A stretch of DNA of 64,000 bases from Lycorma delicatula (GCF_047948215.1 NC_134455.1:306856147-306920146); one strand, 5' to 3'. Shown: positions 1 to 10,329, numbered from the stretch's first letter. Translations and numbers: made by a program. The notes: a model not told the origin generated them from the sequence alone.

Positions 1-365
1 GATGTGCAAGTTACACAATACGAAAACTGTAATTAATTCGATTCTACTATCGATAGTTTTTCGGACTGTATTCGTTCTGGAATCATACAATGATCGTACG
101 GAAGTGATTACTATGTTATGAAATAAAAGTATTATCAGTATTTGCAATCGAGTCTGTAATGACAACGGACCATTGTTATCCAGTAATTATATTATCGTAC
201 ATCATATTCAATATTAAATATGTTTAACATAAGTAGTAAAATTATTTTCATCCAGTAAAACAATGAAGCCAATGAAATAAGTATTCATATAGGTATGATG
301 AAACTGATAGAAAAGAAAATAGGAATGTTAAATAAAAAAATTCTTTCTAATATGTACATTGATGC
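1..365. other. AT-rich sequence with no recognised feature
   Basis: This stretch has no open frame of note on either strand and no repeat structure I can recognise. It ends at the target duplication of the first SINE. Confidence 0.5.
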
Positions 366-548
366 TTATTGTCTTCTTCTTTTTTTAACCTCCGGGTCCA
401 CCGTTAGATATTGCTTCAAAGGATGATAGGAATTATTTGTAGCGTGTGTAAAAATGCAATGCCTAATCGGGATTAAAACCCGGGTCCTCCGGATGAAAGG
501 CCGAGACTCTACCACTCGCGCCACAGAGGCCGGCATGATTATTGTCTT
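366..548 (-). mobile_element. tRNA-derived SINE with 10-bp target duplication
   Basis: Read on the minus strand, the element begins with a tRNA-like head. A box-A-like GGCGCGAGTGGTAGAGTC and a box-B-like GGGTTTTAATCCC are spaced as in RNA polymerase III promoters. The body ends in a purine-rich tail (GGTTAAAAAAAGAAG). Exact 10-bp direct repeats TTATTGTCTT flank it at 366-375 and 539-548, as expected for LINE-mediated insertion. Just before the tail is a segment (TATCTAACGGTGGACCCGGAGG) that is also found, diverged, in the SINEs near 610 and 11600. Box B carries substitutions, so it is probably no longer transcribed. It is not a tRNA gene because the cloverleaf and 3' half are absent. Confidence 0.75.
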
Positions 549-604
549 GTGTGTAAACATGTTTACTTTTTTCTTCTTTTCCTTTTGCTGTTAAGCATCT
601 TCTT

Positions 605-860
605 TCATTTTCCTGTTTAGCCTCCGGTAACTACCATTTAGATAATTCTTCAGAGGACGAATGAGGATGATATGTATGAATGTAAATAAAGTGTAGTCTT
701 GTACATTCTCAGTTAGACCATTCCTGAGATTTGTGGTTAATTGAAACCCAACCACTAAAGAACACCGGTATTCACGATCTAGTATTCAAATCCGTATAAA
801 AATAACTGGTTTTAATAGGACTTGAACGCTGAAACTTTCGACTACCAAATCAGCATCTGG
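605..860 (-). mobile_element. Second tRNA-SINE type, degenerate
   Basis: On the minus strand the head contains GCTGATTTGGTAGTC and a diverged box B (AGCGTTCAAGTCC). The body contains a run about AGGAATGGTC...GTACAAGACTACAC, and the tail contains TATCTAAATGGTAGTTACC then GGAGGCTAAACAGG. The body matches the repeat at 29110-29310 almost word for word over long stretches, and the tail matches that of the SINEs at 366 and 11555. I therefore read it as a copy of a dispersed family with a shared 3' domain. The head is too diverged to assign a parent tRNA. Confidence 0.65.
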
Positions 861-1140
861 GTATATCTATGTTATATAAAGAGGAAGAGGGTTTTTTTTT
901 CGAGATAAACAAAAAATCTGATATGGGCATCACATGACTTCCTTGTTTGCCTATTAAATTACATATACAATTTTTTTTTTTTTTTTTTAATGAAAAGTAC
1001 ATAAAACTTAATTTCATTAATAACTTATGATATTTTTTCATATATTTTTTTTTATTGTTATTATAGAATTATTAATTATAAAATTTGTTTTACAATCTGA
1101 GCTTAATAATTATGAATAAATCTATATATTTAAATTAAAA
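861..1140. other. AT-rich spacer with homopolymer runs
   Basis: The spacer holds T-runs at about 892-900 and 970-989 and no convincing gene. The small minus-strand frame here is low-complexity lysine encoded by the T-runs. Confidence 0.5.
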
Positions 1141-1625
1141 GTAAGAAGTTAGAAAAAAATTAGATAAAATCTGATTCGAACCGATGTGCCTTCCCCTTCT
1201 AAGATTCAAATACTTCATTAATTAAAATTTAATTTGGTTATAACTCTGAAACCAATGAAAATAAGTACCACTTATGGATATTTCGTTGAAAGCTCTCAAT
1301 GAGGGCTTATTGCTGTAGTTAAGAAAAAACCCAAAATGCAGTTTTTTATTTTTGTGCTTTTTTGGATACTTTTGGTTCAGTCAATTGCAATCAAAAGATG
1401 AGGTGCACAACTAGATGTTACAACAGTCCTAAACCCAAAATGTCAACATCCTACGGCTAATCGTTCTTGAGTTATGCGAGATACATATGTACGTACATAC
1501 AGACGTCACGCCGAAACTAGTCAAAATGGATTCAGGGATGGTCAAAATGGATATTTCCGTTGAAATCTGAAAACCGAAATTTTTCGTCATCACATACTTC
1601 CTTTACTTCGTACAAGAAAGTAAAA
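1141..1625 (-). repeat. Long non-coding conserved repeat (probable non-autonomous element)
   Basis: The block has base composition and motif density unlike its surroundings. It holds two near-repeats of 'caaaatggat' (about 1524 and 1544), a purine/pyrimidine run tacatatgtacgtacatac, and 'acttcctttacttcgtacaa' at the right edge. On the minus strand a box-B-like GGTTCGAATCA lies near 1172-1182, raising the possibility of a SINE-like origin. I recognise this wording as a repeat common in insect genomes, but cannot name a family. No reading frame is open. The boundaries are approximate and no target duplication was seen. Confidence 0.5.
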
Positions 1626-1978
1626 AACTACCCGATCTATCGTAACTAAATTTTTACTCATGTTTTTCGGCATAACTGAGAAGGTTTTTGGATAAATTCA
1701 TATCTAAACTGTAGTAGCGGAGATTTGCCGGTTGAAGCACAAACTTAAATGAATTGAGAACTGTGAGTGTCTATCACTGTGCGAATTGGGTTTGAACTAA
1801 CCGATTATGAACCAATTTCTAGGTTTTTGAGTTTCAAGGGTAACAATTAATTTTTGATTTTTTTTTAAATCCTGTTGTTTTTTAATTTCTCGGTAACAAT
1901 TGAAAAAATCAATCTGATTTTTGGCGCGTGTAATTTTCATATCAAAGGATATGTTTCATACCACAGGATAGTTTCAAA

Positions 1979-2680
1979 GACTGCGATAAAATATCTTGGA
2001 ATATGGGTGGACGCATTTCGGCACCCACGTCTTGGAGGCCTGCTCGAAGGCTGAAAAGGTCATGCGTCATGCGCCTGGTTGCCAGATTACTACCGATCTG
2101 TGGGGGACCGAGGCTGCTGTCTGGCGTGATATATTCCACGTTACTTTACGATGCCAAGATATGGGGAGGGGTCATTGGATACGGCATATACAGAGGTGCT
2201 CTGGAATCAATACACAGAAGGAGCTGCCTCCGTATTACAGCTGCATATCGCACAGTTTTCGAGAGGCAGTCGAAGTGTTGGCGGGAACATTACCTGTGGA
2301 TCTGGAGATCACCCGCAGAAAGAAGATTAAAGAGCAACGGGCGTCAACACTTGTGGAAAATAGGAGAGTTGCTAGCTGCACCATGGAAGAAATGAGAAGA
2401 GAATGGCAGATGCGGTGGCACACTAGTGATAGAGGTCGATGGACACACCGCATAATTGGGGACCCTAGAAGTTGGTGCGAGAGGGCCCATGGCTAGTTGG
2501 ATTACCGTCTTACACAGTATCTAGCGGGCCACGGGGGGATTTGTGGCATACCGCTTTTATGTTAAACCACCCATGTTAGTGAGACGCAACAGGGATAGAC
2601 TCTGTTCCTCACCAATTGTCTCAACAAGTATCATGTCATCTCTCAATTTCCTGATTGTTGAATCAAAAACCTAAAAATAT
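1979..2680 (+). pseudogene. R1-like LINE, C-terminal end of reverse transcriptase plus 3' UTR
   Basis: Two overlapping plus-strand frames (about 2003-2260 and 1996-2496) together encode the region after the RT fingers/palm of R1-clade non-LTR retrotransposons. Visible pieces are AIKYLGIWVD, ARLLPICGGPRLLSG, CLRITAAYRTVFE, VLAGTLPVDLEITRRKK and GRWTHRIIGDPRSWC. The frame shifts near 1990-2010 and again near 2260, and a stop lies at 2494-2496. The C-terminal zinc-knuckle-like segment of R1 elements is lost. The following 180 bases are probably 3' UTR. The catalytic palm is missing, so this is a 5'-truncated dead copy. GC content is clearly higher than in flanking DNA. Confidence 0.75.
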
Positions 2681-2760
2681 TCATTAAGCGGACTGTAAAC
2701 CCAAGGGTGGTTCATCCGTCGGGTGGATAAATAAAATAAGTGCGTAATTGTGCAAAATGT

Positions 2761-2781
2761 ATAATAATAATAATAATAATA
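2761..2781. repeat. (AAT)n microsatellite
   Basis: About seven uninterrupted ATA/AAT units. Confidence 0.9.
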
Positions 2782-2789
2782 CAAACACT

Positions 2790-3608
2790 TATTACAATTA
2801 ATACATAAGTACATATAAAAACATAAAATCCGAACGCCTATCGTTCGAGCAGCGACCTGCCGCCAGCACATCCTGCAGCCGAGAGAGTAGTACTAGCCAA
2901 CCAAGCGGCCAAACCCGGAACCAGCAGGGCGCGAACCACTCCAGTAGAAACACGCTGAACACTGATGTTTTAGGTGAACCACTTGAGCCTGTAATAATTT
3001 TATTGATCAGGAAAGGTGAGACCTTTTGAATGGAGCCTCCTTCCTGATTATGTTTAAGAACTACAAATCGTACATTCTTACTATACTGTGGATGGGACAA
3101 CAATTAGCCTGTTCTCATCAACAGCATATTTATCCTTATCAGACAATGCTGAGTGAGGTCTTTTCACTTGACTCTGGATGGTGGTTTTTCAGATGGACCA
3201 CCAACCATCATAGGGGTTTATAAGTAATTTTCATAGTTTCCATGAGTACCGGCGATATAACAGACCACTCCATCAGAGCGCATGCGTACTGGAGCTAAAG
3301 CTAAATACAACTGGGTTCGTCCAGATGACTTCGTTTGAGACTCACTACGTACAACCGTCCAACCAACAGCAGGATAGTTTCCACCTTGTATTATGATTGT
3401 TTTTCGTAAGGTGACGCAACATCAGCGAGTGTATTGTAAAAAGAAATAGTGTAGAATGTTGTTGTGTAATGGTAGTGTATGTGTATAGTGTTCTGTATCG
3501 CGGTGTGGAAGAAAAGCTGCAGAGGCTAGGCCCGTGGGGATGCCAACCCCCAAAGTCTTAAAGAATAAAACTCCATCAGGGAGTTAGTGATTAGGATATT
3601 TATTTAAA
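2790..3608. other. Unassigned moderately GC-rich sequence between R1-like fragment and Tigger element
   Basis: Base composition is closer to LINE untranslated sequence than to the AT-rich background, particularly at 2830-2950 and 3480-3600, where a 'gcagaggctaggcccgtggg' string lies. A 101-codon minus frame (2798-3103) and a 65-codon plus frame (3026-3223) exist, but neither resembles a family I know. The stretch may be LINE 5' UTR. Confidence 0.35.
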
Positions 3609-3610
3609 TA

Positions 3611-3636
3611 CCGTATTTATTCCAGTACCCGCCGCT
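3611..3636 (+). repeat. Left TIR of the Tigger-like element
   Basis: This terminal inverted repeat pairs with 7467-7492. The first 20 bases differ only at position 13 (C versus G). Confidence 0.85.
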
Positions 3637-3977
3637 CACGAATAAACCCCGCACCTCGATTTTCCGGACCGAAAATGTAAAAAAAAAAAATTGAGTATAT
3701 ACCGGTATTTTAAAGTTCAACAGATATGATAAAAAAAGACGAAAATGTTCAGAAAGTAAAGCATTTAATTCGTTCATTTAAATTACAATATTAATATTAC
3801 ATTAACTATTAATTACCGTAAGTACAAGTTTAGTTCAAAATCAGTAGGCCAGTAAAATGAAAAGAAAGTATCATTTTGATAAGAATCATTTCAATACACT
3901 TTTTAATATTGGATTTTATTTTTAATTAATCAATATCACTGTCAATGTCTGTAGAAGAGTTACCGGTAGTCTCCACG

Positions 3978-4209
3978 TCACTCTGCCAAAGGTAAGTGGT
4001 CTTCACTACCATCAAGTTCATTAGATATTCCGCATTTTTTAAAACTTTTCCTTACTAATTCCGTGGAAATACTTTCCCAAGCATCTTTTATCAAAACACA
4101 AATCTGGTTAAAATCTGAGCGTTTGATTCTTCCTGTAGGCGTGAGAAAGAAATTTTCATCAGACATCCATTTACTGTATGGTTGTTTTAATGCAGATTTG
4201 AACGGTTTA
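3978..4209 (-). pseudogene. pogo/Tigger transposase, C-terminal block
   Basis: This is the continuation of the transposase after the insertion. The minus frame reads FKSALKQPYSKWMSDENFFL and then IKDAWESISTELVRKSF and CGISNELDGSED, the characteristic C-terminus of pogo/Tigger and jerky-like transposases. The first codons repeat the last codons of the other block because of the target duplication, which fixes the order. It ends near 3978 in a short acidic tail. Confidence 0.85.
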
Positions 4210-4494
4210 AGGAAGAGTTAAAAAGATTAGCTAGACAAACATGGGGGATGTGGACGACAGGAGTGATAAACTGTCAAGGAGGATGCAGCCTAATTGTGTA
4301 CATTGCTTATGTTCATATATAAAATAGATAGATTATAGTAAGTAGTGTTGGAATACCCAATTTATCAATGTGTCAAGTTTTATTGTTATACGGTAGATTA
4401 AGAATTATGTATAATAATGATCTGAAGTCTGATCTGTGCTGAGAAAGCTAGACCTACCAGGCAGAATGGTAGAGATGTGTTGACATTTCTGGAT

Positions 4495-5470
4495 ATTATG
4501 TTAATATATAATAACTTTGTATAAAAATATGTTGTATCTTGTCCATGAATTATTATGTTGTAACTATGGAAGTAACTATAAGTCACTATGTTAGTATTAA
4601 CTGATAATTATGTAGTAAACTATGTGTATCTTATCATGAATCATTATGTTGTAATTAAAAGAAGCAATTAGGCAACATGCTATTTATAGATTGTGCCATA
4701 ACTTGGGTAAAATATGCTTGTATTAAATGATAATTATGTTGTTAATTGTGTTGTATCTTGTATAAATTATTACGTGTACTTAAATGAGGTAATTATGAGT
4801 CATACTATTGCTATAAATAGTTCCATTATTTGAGTGAAATATGTTAGTATTAAATGATAATTATGTTGTAAAAAAAAAAAATATGATGTAATTAAATGAA
4901 GAAGTTATGCGTCATACTATTGCCTATAAATTACGCCATTATTTGGCCGGATTATGTTAGTATTAAATGATAATAATTATGTTGTATGTTAAGTTGAATC
5001 TTGTCATGAATTATTATGTTGTAATTACATGAAGTAATTATGTATCAAACTATGGCTTATAAATTGTGCCATTATTTGGGTAAATTATGTTAGTATTAAA
5101 AGATAATTGTGATGAATTATGTTGTATCTTGTCATGAATTATCATGTTGTAGTTAAATGAAGTTATTATGTGCCATACTATGGCTTATAAATTGTGTCAT
5201 TAATTGGGTAAATTATGTTATAAGTATGTTATAAGGGTATCTTGTCATAAGTTATTAGATTTTAGTTAACTGAAGTAATTGTGTGCTATACCATTGATTA
5301 TAAATTGTGCTATTATTGGGTACATTATGTTAGTATTAAATGATAAATATGTTGTAAATTGTGTTGTATCCCTATTATGAATAATTATGTTGTAATTACA
5401 TGAGGCAATTATGTGTCATATCATTGGCCAAAGATCGTGTAAATCATGTTAGTATAAGGATGAAGGAAGG
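4495..5470. repeat. Degenerate ~122-bp tandem repeat (satellite-like array)
   Basis: A unit containing atgttagtattaaatgataa, then ttgtcatgaattattatgtt, a 'gaagtaattatg' segment and 'tataaattgtgccattattt', recurs about eight times. The 'ttagtattaa' anchor (or its relic) falls near 4588, 4717, 4842, 4955, 5087, 5215, 5326 and 5446, giving periods of 111-132 bp. Copies are diverged with small indels. The array is flanked by two similar short strings near 4450 (agctagacctaccaggcag) and 5572 (agcctagcaaaccaggcac). Confidence 0.8.
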
Positions 5471-5799
5471 CAAAAACTCTCTGTAATACTACTATGAGAT
5501 GTTGGCTATTGCTATCATGTAGAATAATGTGTACTTTTCTGTAACAATGTAGAGTTTAACTGTTCTGGTAGAGCCTAGCAAACCAGGCACTATGAAAAAG
5601 GTACATGCTGTATCTTGGGCTGGTGTCATAATGTATTACTATGTACCATTATTTATGTATATTCGAAGGATGACTTAAAAACAGTAATCATAGGGCATAC
5701 TATTACTAAAACAACGTACACGCACAACCGCATAGTGAGGATACGTCTGCGGGAGGTGCAAGTAGGTGTAAGCACCAGTTTGAAGAGGGTGATTACCCT

Positions 5800-6288
5800 A
5801 TAGAGACGTACAAGCATGGATGTGAAGCATGGAGCAGGGCCTCGGCTGTTCGTGAAGAGTGCTGTGCTGAGTACACAAAGGGGGAAAAAAAAAAGGGGGC
5901 GAATCGTGGTCGCCGAGTAGGGACAGGGAGGCAGCCTGGATGCAGAGGTCACTCAGGCTCCTTCATACGCAAGAATGAGGGTTAGTCGGGGTGCTCCGAT
6001 GATGCATTTGGGACCCTCAAGGTATGAGTGGGAGGGACGCGGCGGTTTGCCGGTTGCGCGCAACGCGTAACCGGCAACCTAGAGTAGTGCCCGGGAGGGT
6101 AGCCTCTTAGTGGAGGGGTGTAGTGGTCGTCCAGAAGGGAGGGCTACTGCACCTTGGTGAAACTGGGTGGCCAAGGAATGGCGAGAAAGGGGGCAGTCGA
6201 CTACCACGGCACTACGGGCCGACTGAGTTTTGCTTAACGGCGAGGACCAGTTGCCCCGGGGTGCTTAAGAAAGTAAGGAAAAAAAAAA
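5800..6288 (+). mobile_element. GC-rich LINE-type 3' segment with poly-A
   Basis: Composition jumps to above 55% GC by eye, with many CpG dinucleotides, ending in an A-run. A 14-bp inverted pair, tgccggttgcgcgc and gcgcaacgcgtaaccggca, is seen around 6048-6080. Frames here are not convincing genes. I interpret it as untranslated sequence of an R1-like element; a search of insect R1/TRAS 3' UTRs would settle this. Confidence 0.45.
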
Positions 6289-7146
6289 GATTTGGATGGT
6301 TTATTAATGCAGACATCTAGTGGTTGCAATAAAGATGTCAATCCGCCTGGAATTATTACTTGGTCTGTCATATCCTTTTTTAAAATGTCTTTCACTTTAT
6401 CAGTCGTATGCCCCCGATAACTATCTATTACTGGCATACCGGTATTTTTTTTTTATTAAGTAAATCTCCTGATCGCTTTTGCCACACACAGGATCCAATC
6501 TAAAATTAAGGTTTTGTCCATCCAACCTGATTCCTGTGTTCTGATAATAACTCCATTTACCTGTACGGTAGGAAGAGTTTTTCTTTTAAAAACAATGTAT
6601 GGAGGTAATTTTGATCCATCAGAAGTAATGCAAAGCATAAGACTAGACTACACCTTTGTTTTTCATTACTACCATTGCGAATCGTAACACTTTTTTCACC
6701 TTTTTTGTTTACGGTTTTGTCAAATGGCATTTCAAAATATATGGGGGGGGGGGGTTGATCAGCGGTTCCTGTTTGAGAAGGCAAAGAGCCTTTATCTTTT
6801 CTAAGATTTATTATGTATTTGTGAAAATTTAATATTTTTTGTTCATAAGCGTCTGGAAGTCGTTGAGAAACGCCGTAGTCTTTCGTCTTATTGACAAATC
6901 ATTTTGTACAAAAAATCGAGTTATCCATCTACGGCTTGCTTTAAAATCAACTTCATTCAATGATTTAGCGATTTCACGAGCGTATGATTGATACATTTCT
7001 GTCGTGGCAGCATAACCGCATTTCCTTTTTTCCATGTCATACAATTTTTTTTCTATGTCTGTGTATTTTGATTTCACCGTATAAACTTTACAAGATAAAC
7101 TAAACAGATAAAATGCACATACTGTCCACATATACAAACAGTACAA
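6289..7146 (-). pseudogene. pogo/Tigger transposase, N-terminal and catalytic block
   Basis: Pogo transposases bind DNA through helix-turn-helix (HTH)/CENP-B-type modules and cut with a DDE/D triad. Reading leftward, the CENP-B-type region (YAREIAKSLNEVDFKASRRW, then FFVQNDLSIRRKT) is encoded at about 6840-7010. A region equivalent to the first catalytic Asp reads ADQPPPPIYFEMPFDKTV near 6720-6780, with the motif disrupted at a G-run. Next come KSVTIRNGSNEKQRC, SDGSKLPPYIVFK, VIDSYRGH (second Asp) and IPGGLTSLLQPLDVCINKP (third Asp). Frameshifts lie near the poly-G at about 6743-6752 and near 6640 and 6445. The frame is broken at 6288 by the poly-A end of an insertion and resumes at 4209. Confidence 0.85.
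6743..6752. repeat. Poly-G run in transposase remnant
   Basis: A G-run sits at the site where the first catalytic motif of the transposase is disrupted, a likely slippage event. Confidence 0.8.
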
Positions 7147-7466
7147 TGACTATGGCAAATAGACAAGACGACGATGGGTAACTGATACTGTAACTGTAGT
7201 GTCATTAGAACCGGATGCAGTCTATACAGCATGAATCAGTTTTATAAAAATACCCTAACTTCGTTCCTATCAATAATATGAACAGGATGTATTCTGTATT
7301 AGCGGCATCCGGTATTGATAAACGTAAGCCTAATGTAACTATATTTATGTGATTGAATTAAGGTACTTCTAAAAAAACGTTTACTTTACATAAATTATCC
7401 TGGTTAAAGGCTATGTATCAAGTAAGCCCCGCAACCTTATTTTTTCTCTCCAGTTCCAAGAAAAAA

Positions 7467-7492
7467 GTGCGGGGGTACTCGAATAAATACGG
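7467..7492 (-). repeat. Right TIR of the Tigger-like element
   Basis: This is the inverted partner of 3611-3636, followed directly by TA at 7493-7494. Confidence 0.85.
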
Positions 7493-7494
7493 TA

Positions 7495-10320
7495 CCCTGT
7501 AAAACATTTTTCTTGGTATAATAAAAGTTACTAAAAATCATATTTGGAGTTTATTTGGTCTAATATACATATATAATTTTTATTATTATTTTAAATATAT
7601 ATTAAGCATGTTAAATTAATATACAAAAGTTTCAGGTTTATCTAATTAATTATTTTAAAATTCATCATCGGAGTATATTGTTTATATAAACAGAATATTT
7701 AAATTTAATATTAAATAAATTGATCAGATGATCCTTTACATCACTAAGGTTCATTCTTGTAGGCCAAACTATTACACTATCTAATGTGAAAACAGTTGGG
7801 CTGTCCTTATTTGTTATAAATGAGTATTGGAATTCTTTCTTTTAGAAATATAACAAATAGAAATGCCAGAATTTCTAATTTACCAAAAACTGCTTTACAT
7901 GAATCATATTTGGTACTAAAAAAGATATATGTTAAATAAACAAATATACACATTAAATTACTTTCCTGCTTGAAAGAGGCAGTTTGTATTTACATAAGAG
8001 GGAATATTAATTTTTATATATTATATACAGAGAAAGAGGATAAATAAAATCAGTTTATCACAGAGAAGCGGATACATTCATTTATTAATATAACATTCTT
8101 TCTTATTCTGCGATATATGTAAAGTATCTGAGCAAAAAATAGGTTGCTTTTAAGAATAATGATGTTGATATTCTTTTAAAAGTAATGATTGTGTAATTTG
8201 ATGTCATAGGGCCCATAGTGAACAGGGTGAAGGCATAATACTTATAGGAGAGAACATCATCTGTATTAAAGTTGACATAGCAAGCTGAAGTTTAGCTAAG
8301 TAAAGAAAGCAATGGGAAACCACTTCACTCCTTATTTTTTCTACTAAACTTGCTATTCTAATGAAAAGCTATTTCATTTTCAGCAGTGGTTAGTATATCA
8401 TGTCAGATTGTCAATAAGGTTTTCATGATTATAGCTTGTACAATAAACATTAAATTAATGAACTAAGCACTCTTTTCACCAATAACAATTTTAGCAATTG
8501 TTTAACAAAAATTATAGCATTATATACACAAAAGAATAAAGAAGAGTTTAGAAATGTAATAAACTAAATAAAATTCATTACTTGTATGGAATCTTCCTAT
8601 TTTCATTATTGATCTATCTTTTTAATAGCAGAACTCTCTGTTGACTTTCTTCACAGGAGTTTTTTGTTCAGTTTAATAATGTTAAAAACATTTTGCAAAG
8701 AAAATTTGTATTTTTTATCAAACATGAAAAACTCACTTATTCATTCTAATTAGAAAATAATATCTTTTTCAACTAATTACCTGCAAATTCAATCATTTTC
8801 AGGAAAAATGCAAATGAAAATAAGCTTTTGCAACAATAGTGTTTTTATTTAATTTGTCAATTCAAGATACAAATAATACAATATTTTAGTTATTAAAAAT
8901 AATTTATAAAACTATATTAGTAACAATATTAGAATATTACAAATAAAATAAATGTAAACGAAAGGGCAGTTTCTTTTATAAATGTGAGAATATGTGTAAA
9001 TGTAAACTAAATATCTGGTTATGGCAAAATATAAGCCATTCAAAATAAATTTAACCTTGTATTGATATATTATATAAAACTTAAAACTAAATGCACAATT
9101 AACTGTTAGTAAATAGTTTGCCTTACACCATACATAAATAATTTTTACTCATATAAAAGATGCTACTTTAAAAGATTCCTGTATATAGTTTTACTATCCC
9201 TATAGAATAAAATTATAGTACCACTAATTTTTAAAATGTGTATTATTTTAGTGAGCGTTTCAAAATTCATTCTTAAATTTAGCTCAGGTTATATAAAAAC
9301 CTGAGACATAGTCTTTACAGTTAAATTATAATTACAAAAAATGTAATTATATAAATAAAATTTAAGTTTAATGAGTTACATATATTTCCAATCAAATAAA
9401 TCACTAAAGCTGATGGTGTGATCAGTAATGGTAAGAAACAAGACTATCACTGCTTTGTCAAAGTTAATTTTCACTACGGACTTTTATAAACTGATTTTTT
9501 TAATCAAACTTATATAATAACGCCCAATTGCTTAACAAAAAATTTATATTTTACACATTAGCAATCTTTTTTATTTTTTAAATTTTATAATAAAACTAAA
9601 TTATCATTATATATAATTAAAAAAATAAATAATAATAACCCTTACTTCTTCAAAAAGGCAATAAAGAATAAAAAAAAGTAATTCTATGATATGAAATTAT
9701 ACATTTATTAAATTCACTTTAGAATCTTATGTAGAACTTTGTGGTTAAAAAATTATATATTACTGCTAATATTAAAGAAAGAATTTTTGTAATTGAAAGG
9801 AAGTTTTTAAACTAAAGTGCAGCATGATTGAATACAATTTTCCATACGTTAAATCTGTAGGTAGACTGTTGATTTAGAATAGTATTAATATCAGAACTAT
9901 TATTTGTTAACAGTTATTACATGTTCCAACAACATATATCCACACTATTTTCTGAATCACTTGTAATATCATCAGCGTCTTCATACTGTTCACATAGTTT
10001 CAATCTAATTATCTTAAAATTTATCATTTATACCAATCTTTAAATAAATGTGGGCAAACTTGGGCAATTAAGCAAAATAAAATGCAAATATAGCAACATC
10101 AAACATCAATGTATACAAAAAAAGTCATTACTTCTAAATTTACTGTATATTTGAAAGAAAAAAATGATACCTTTTCATTTTATGCCACCCAAAAATTCTT
10201 GTCCATATCAACTCAAAAATAATTATGTTGAAGAAAACAATTTTTAGGCAAAAAAGGTAAAAAAATATTTTTTTTTGTCAAAACACTTTTTAACAAAAAA
10301 TGCAATAAGCATTTTTACTT
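7495..10320. other. AT-rich gene desert
   Basis: About 2.8 kb of very AT-rich DNA with no transposon gene recognised. At 8215-8335 a slightly more complex block ends in gcaatgggaaaccacttcac, a string that looks like LINE or SINE 3' sequence, but I cannot bound it. One short minus-strand open frame at 9917-10027 is listed separately. Confidence 0.5.
9917..10027 (-). CDS. Possible 36-codon acidic terminal exon (weak)
   Basis: The minus frame, starting at an ATG at 10025-10027, encodes 36 residues and stops at TAA (9917-9919). The second half, EQYEDADDITSDSENSVD followed by ICCWNM, is acidic and of normal complexity, unlike the low-complexity frames around it. A possible acceptor (AG at about 10008) precedes it but the pyrimidine tract is poor. 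It could be the C-terminal exon of a host gene, the tail of a transposase, or chance. No homologue is recognised. Confidence 0.2.
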   Translation of the reverse strand: MINFKIIRLKLCEQYEDADDITSDSENSVDICCWNM

Positions 10321-10329
10321 AGAATCATA

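Larger units (their letters stand above)
4210..6288 (+). mobile_element. 2.1 kb poly-A retro-insertion inside the Tigger element
   Basis: The insert is bounded by a 15-bp imperfect target duplication: gatttgaacggttta (4195-4209) and gatttggatggttta (6289-6303), 13 of 15 identical. Its right end is an A-run (about 6279-6288), so it was inserted by target-primed reverse transcription in plus orientation. It has no long coding frame. From left to right it holds about 280 bp of unassigned sequence, a ~122-bp satellite-like array (4495-5470), and a GC-rich 3' part (5800-6288). The GC-rich part has wording I associate with R1-clade LINE untranslated regions (for example ctcttagtggaggggtg, gtggtcgtccagaaggg). 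Confidence 0.75.
3611..7492 (-). mobile_element. pogo/Tigger DNA transposon with TIRs, split by a retro-insertion
   Basis: The two ends are near-perfect inverted repeats. The left end starts CCGTATTTATTCCAGTACCC, and the right end read in reverse starts CCGTATTTATTCGAGTACCC, differing at one of 20 positions. Both ends abut TA dinucleotides (3609-3610, 7493-7494), the usual target duplication of the Tc1/mariner-pogo superfamily. A subterminal CCCCGCA motif is repeated near each end. The interior encodes a pogo-type transposase on the minus strand in two blocks (6289-7146 and 3978-4209). Removing the 2079-bp insert (4210-6288) and one target copy leaves about 1.8 kb, a sensible pogo element length. 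It is dead through frameshifts. Confidence 0.85.

Noticed and set aside
480..540. A tRNA gene on the minus strand
   Set aside because: Box A and box B are present, but the acceptor stem and 3' half do not form a cloverleaf, and direct repeats flank a tailed element. It is a SINE.
2798..3103. 101-codon minus frame as a gene
   Set aside because: No domain is recognised, and the region looks like untranslated transposon sequence on the other strand.
5653..5952. 99-codon minus frame in the GC-rich insert
   Set aside because: It lies antisense within a non-coding retro-insert. High GC lowers stop frequency and explains the frame.
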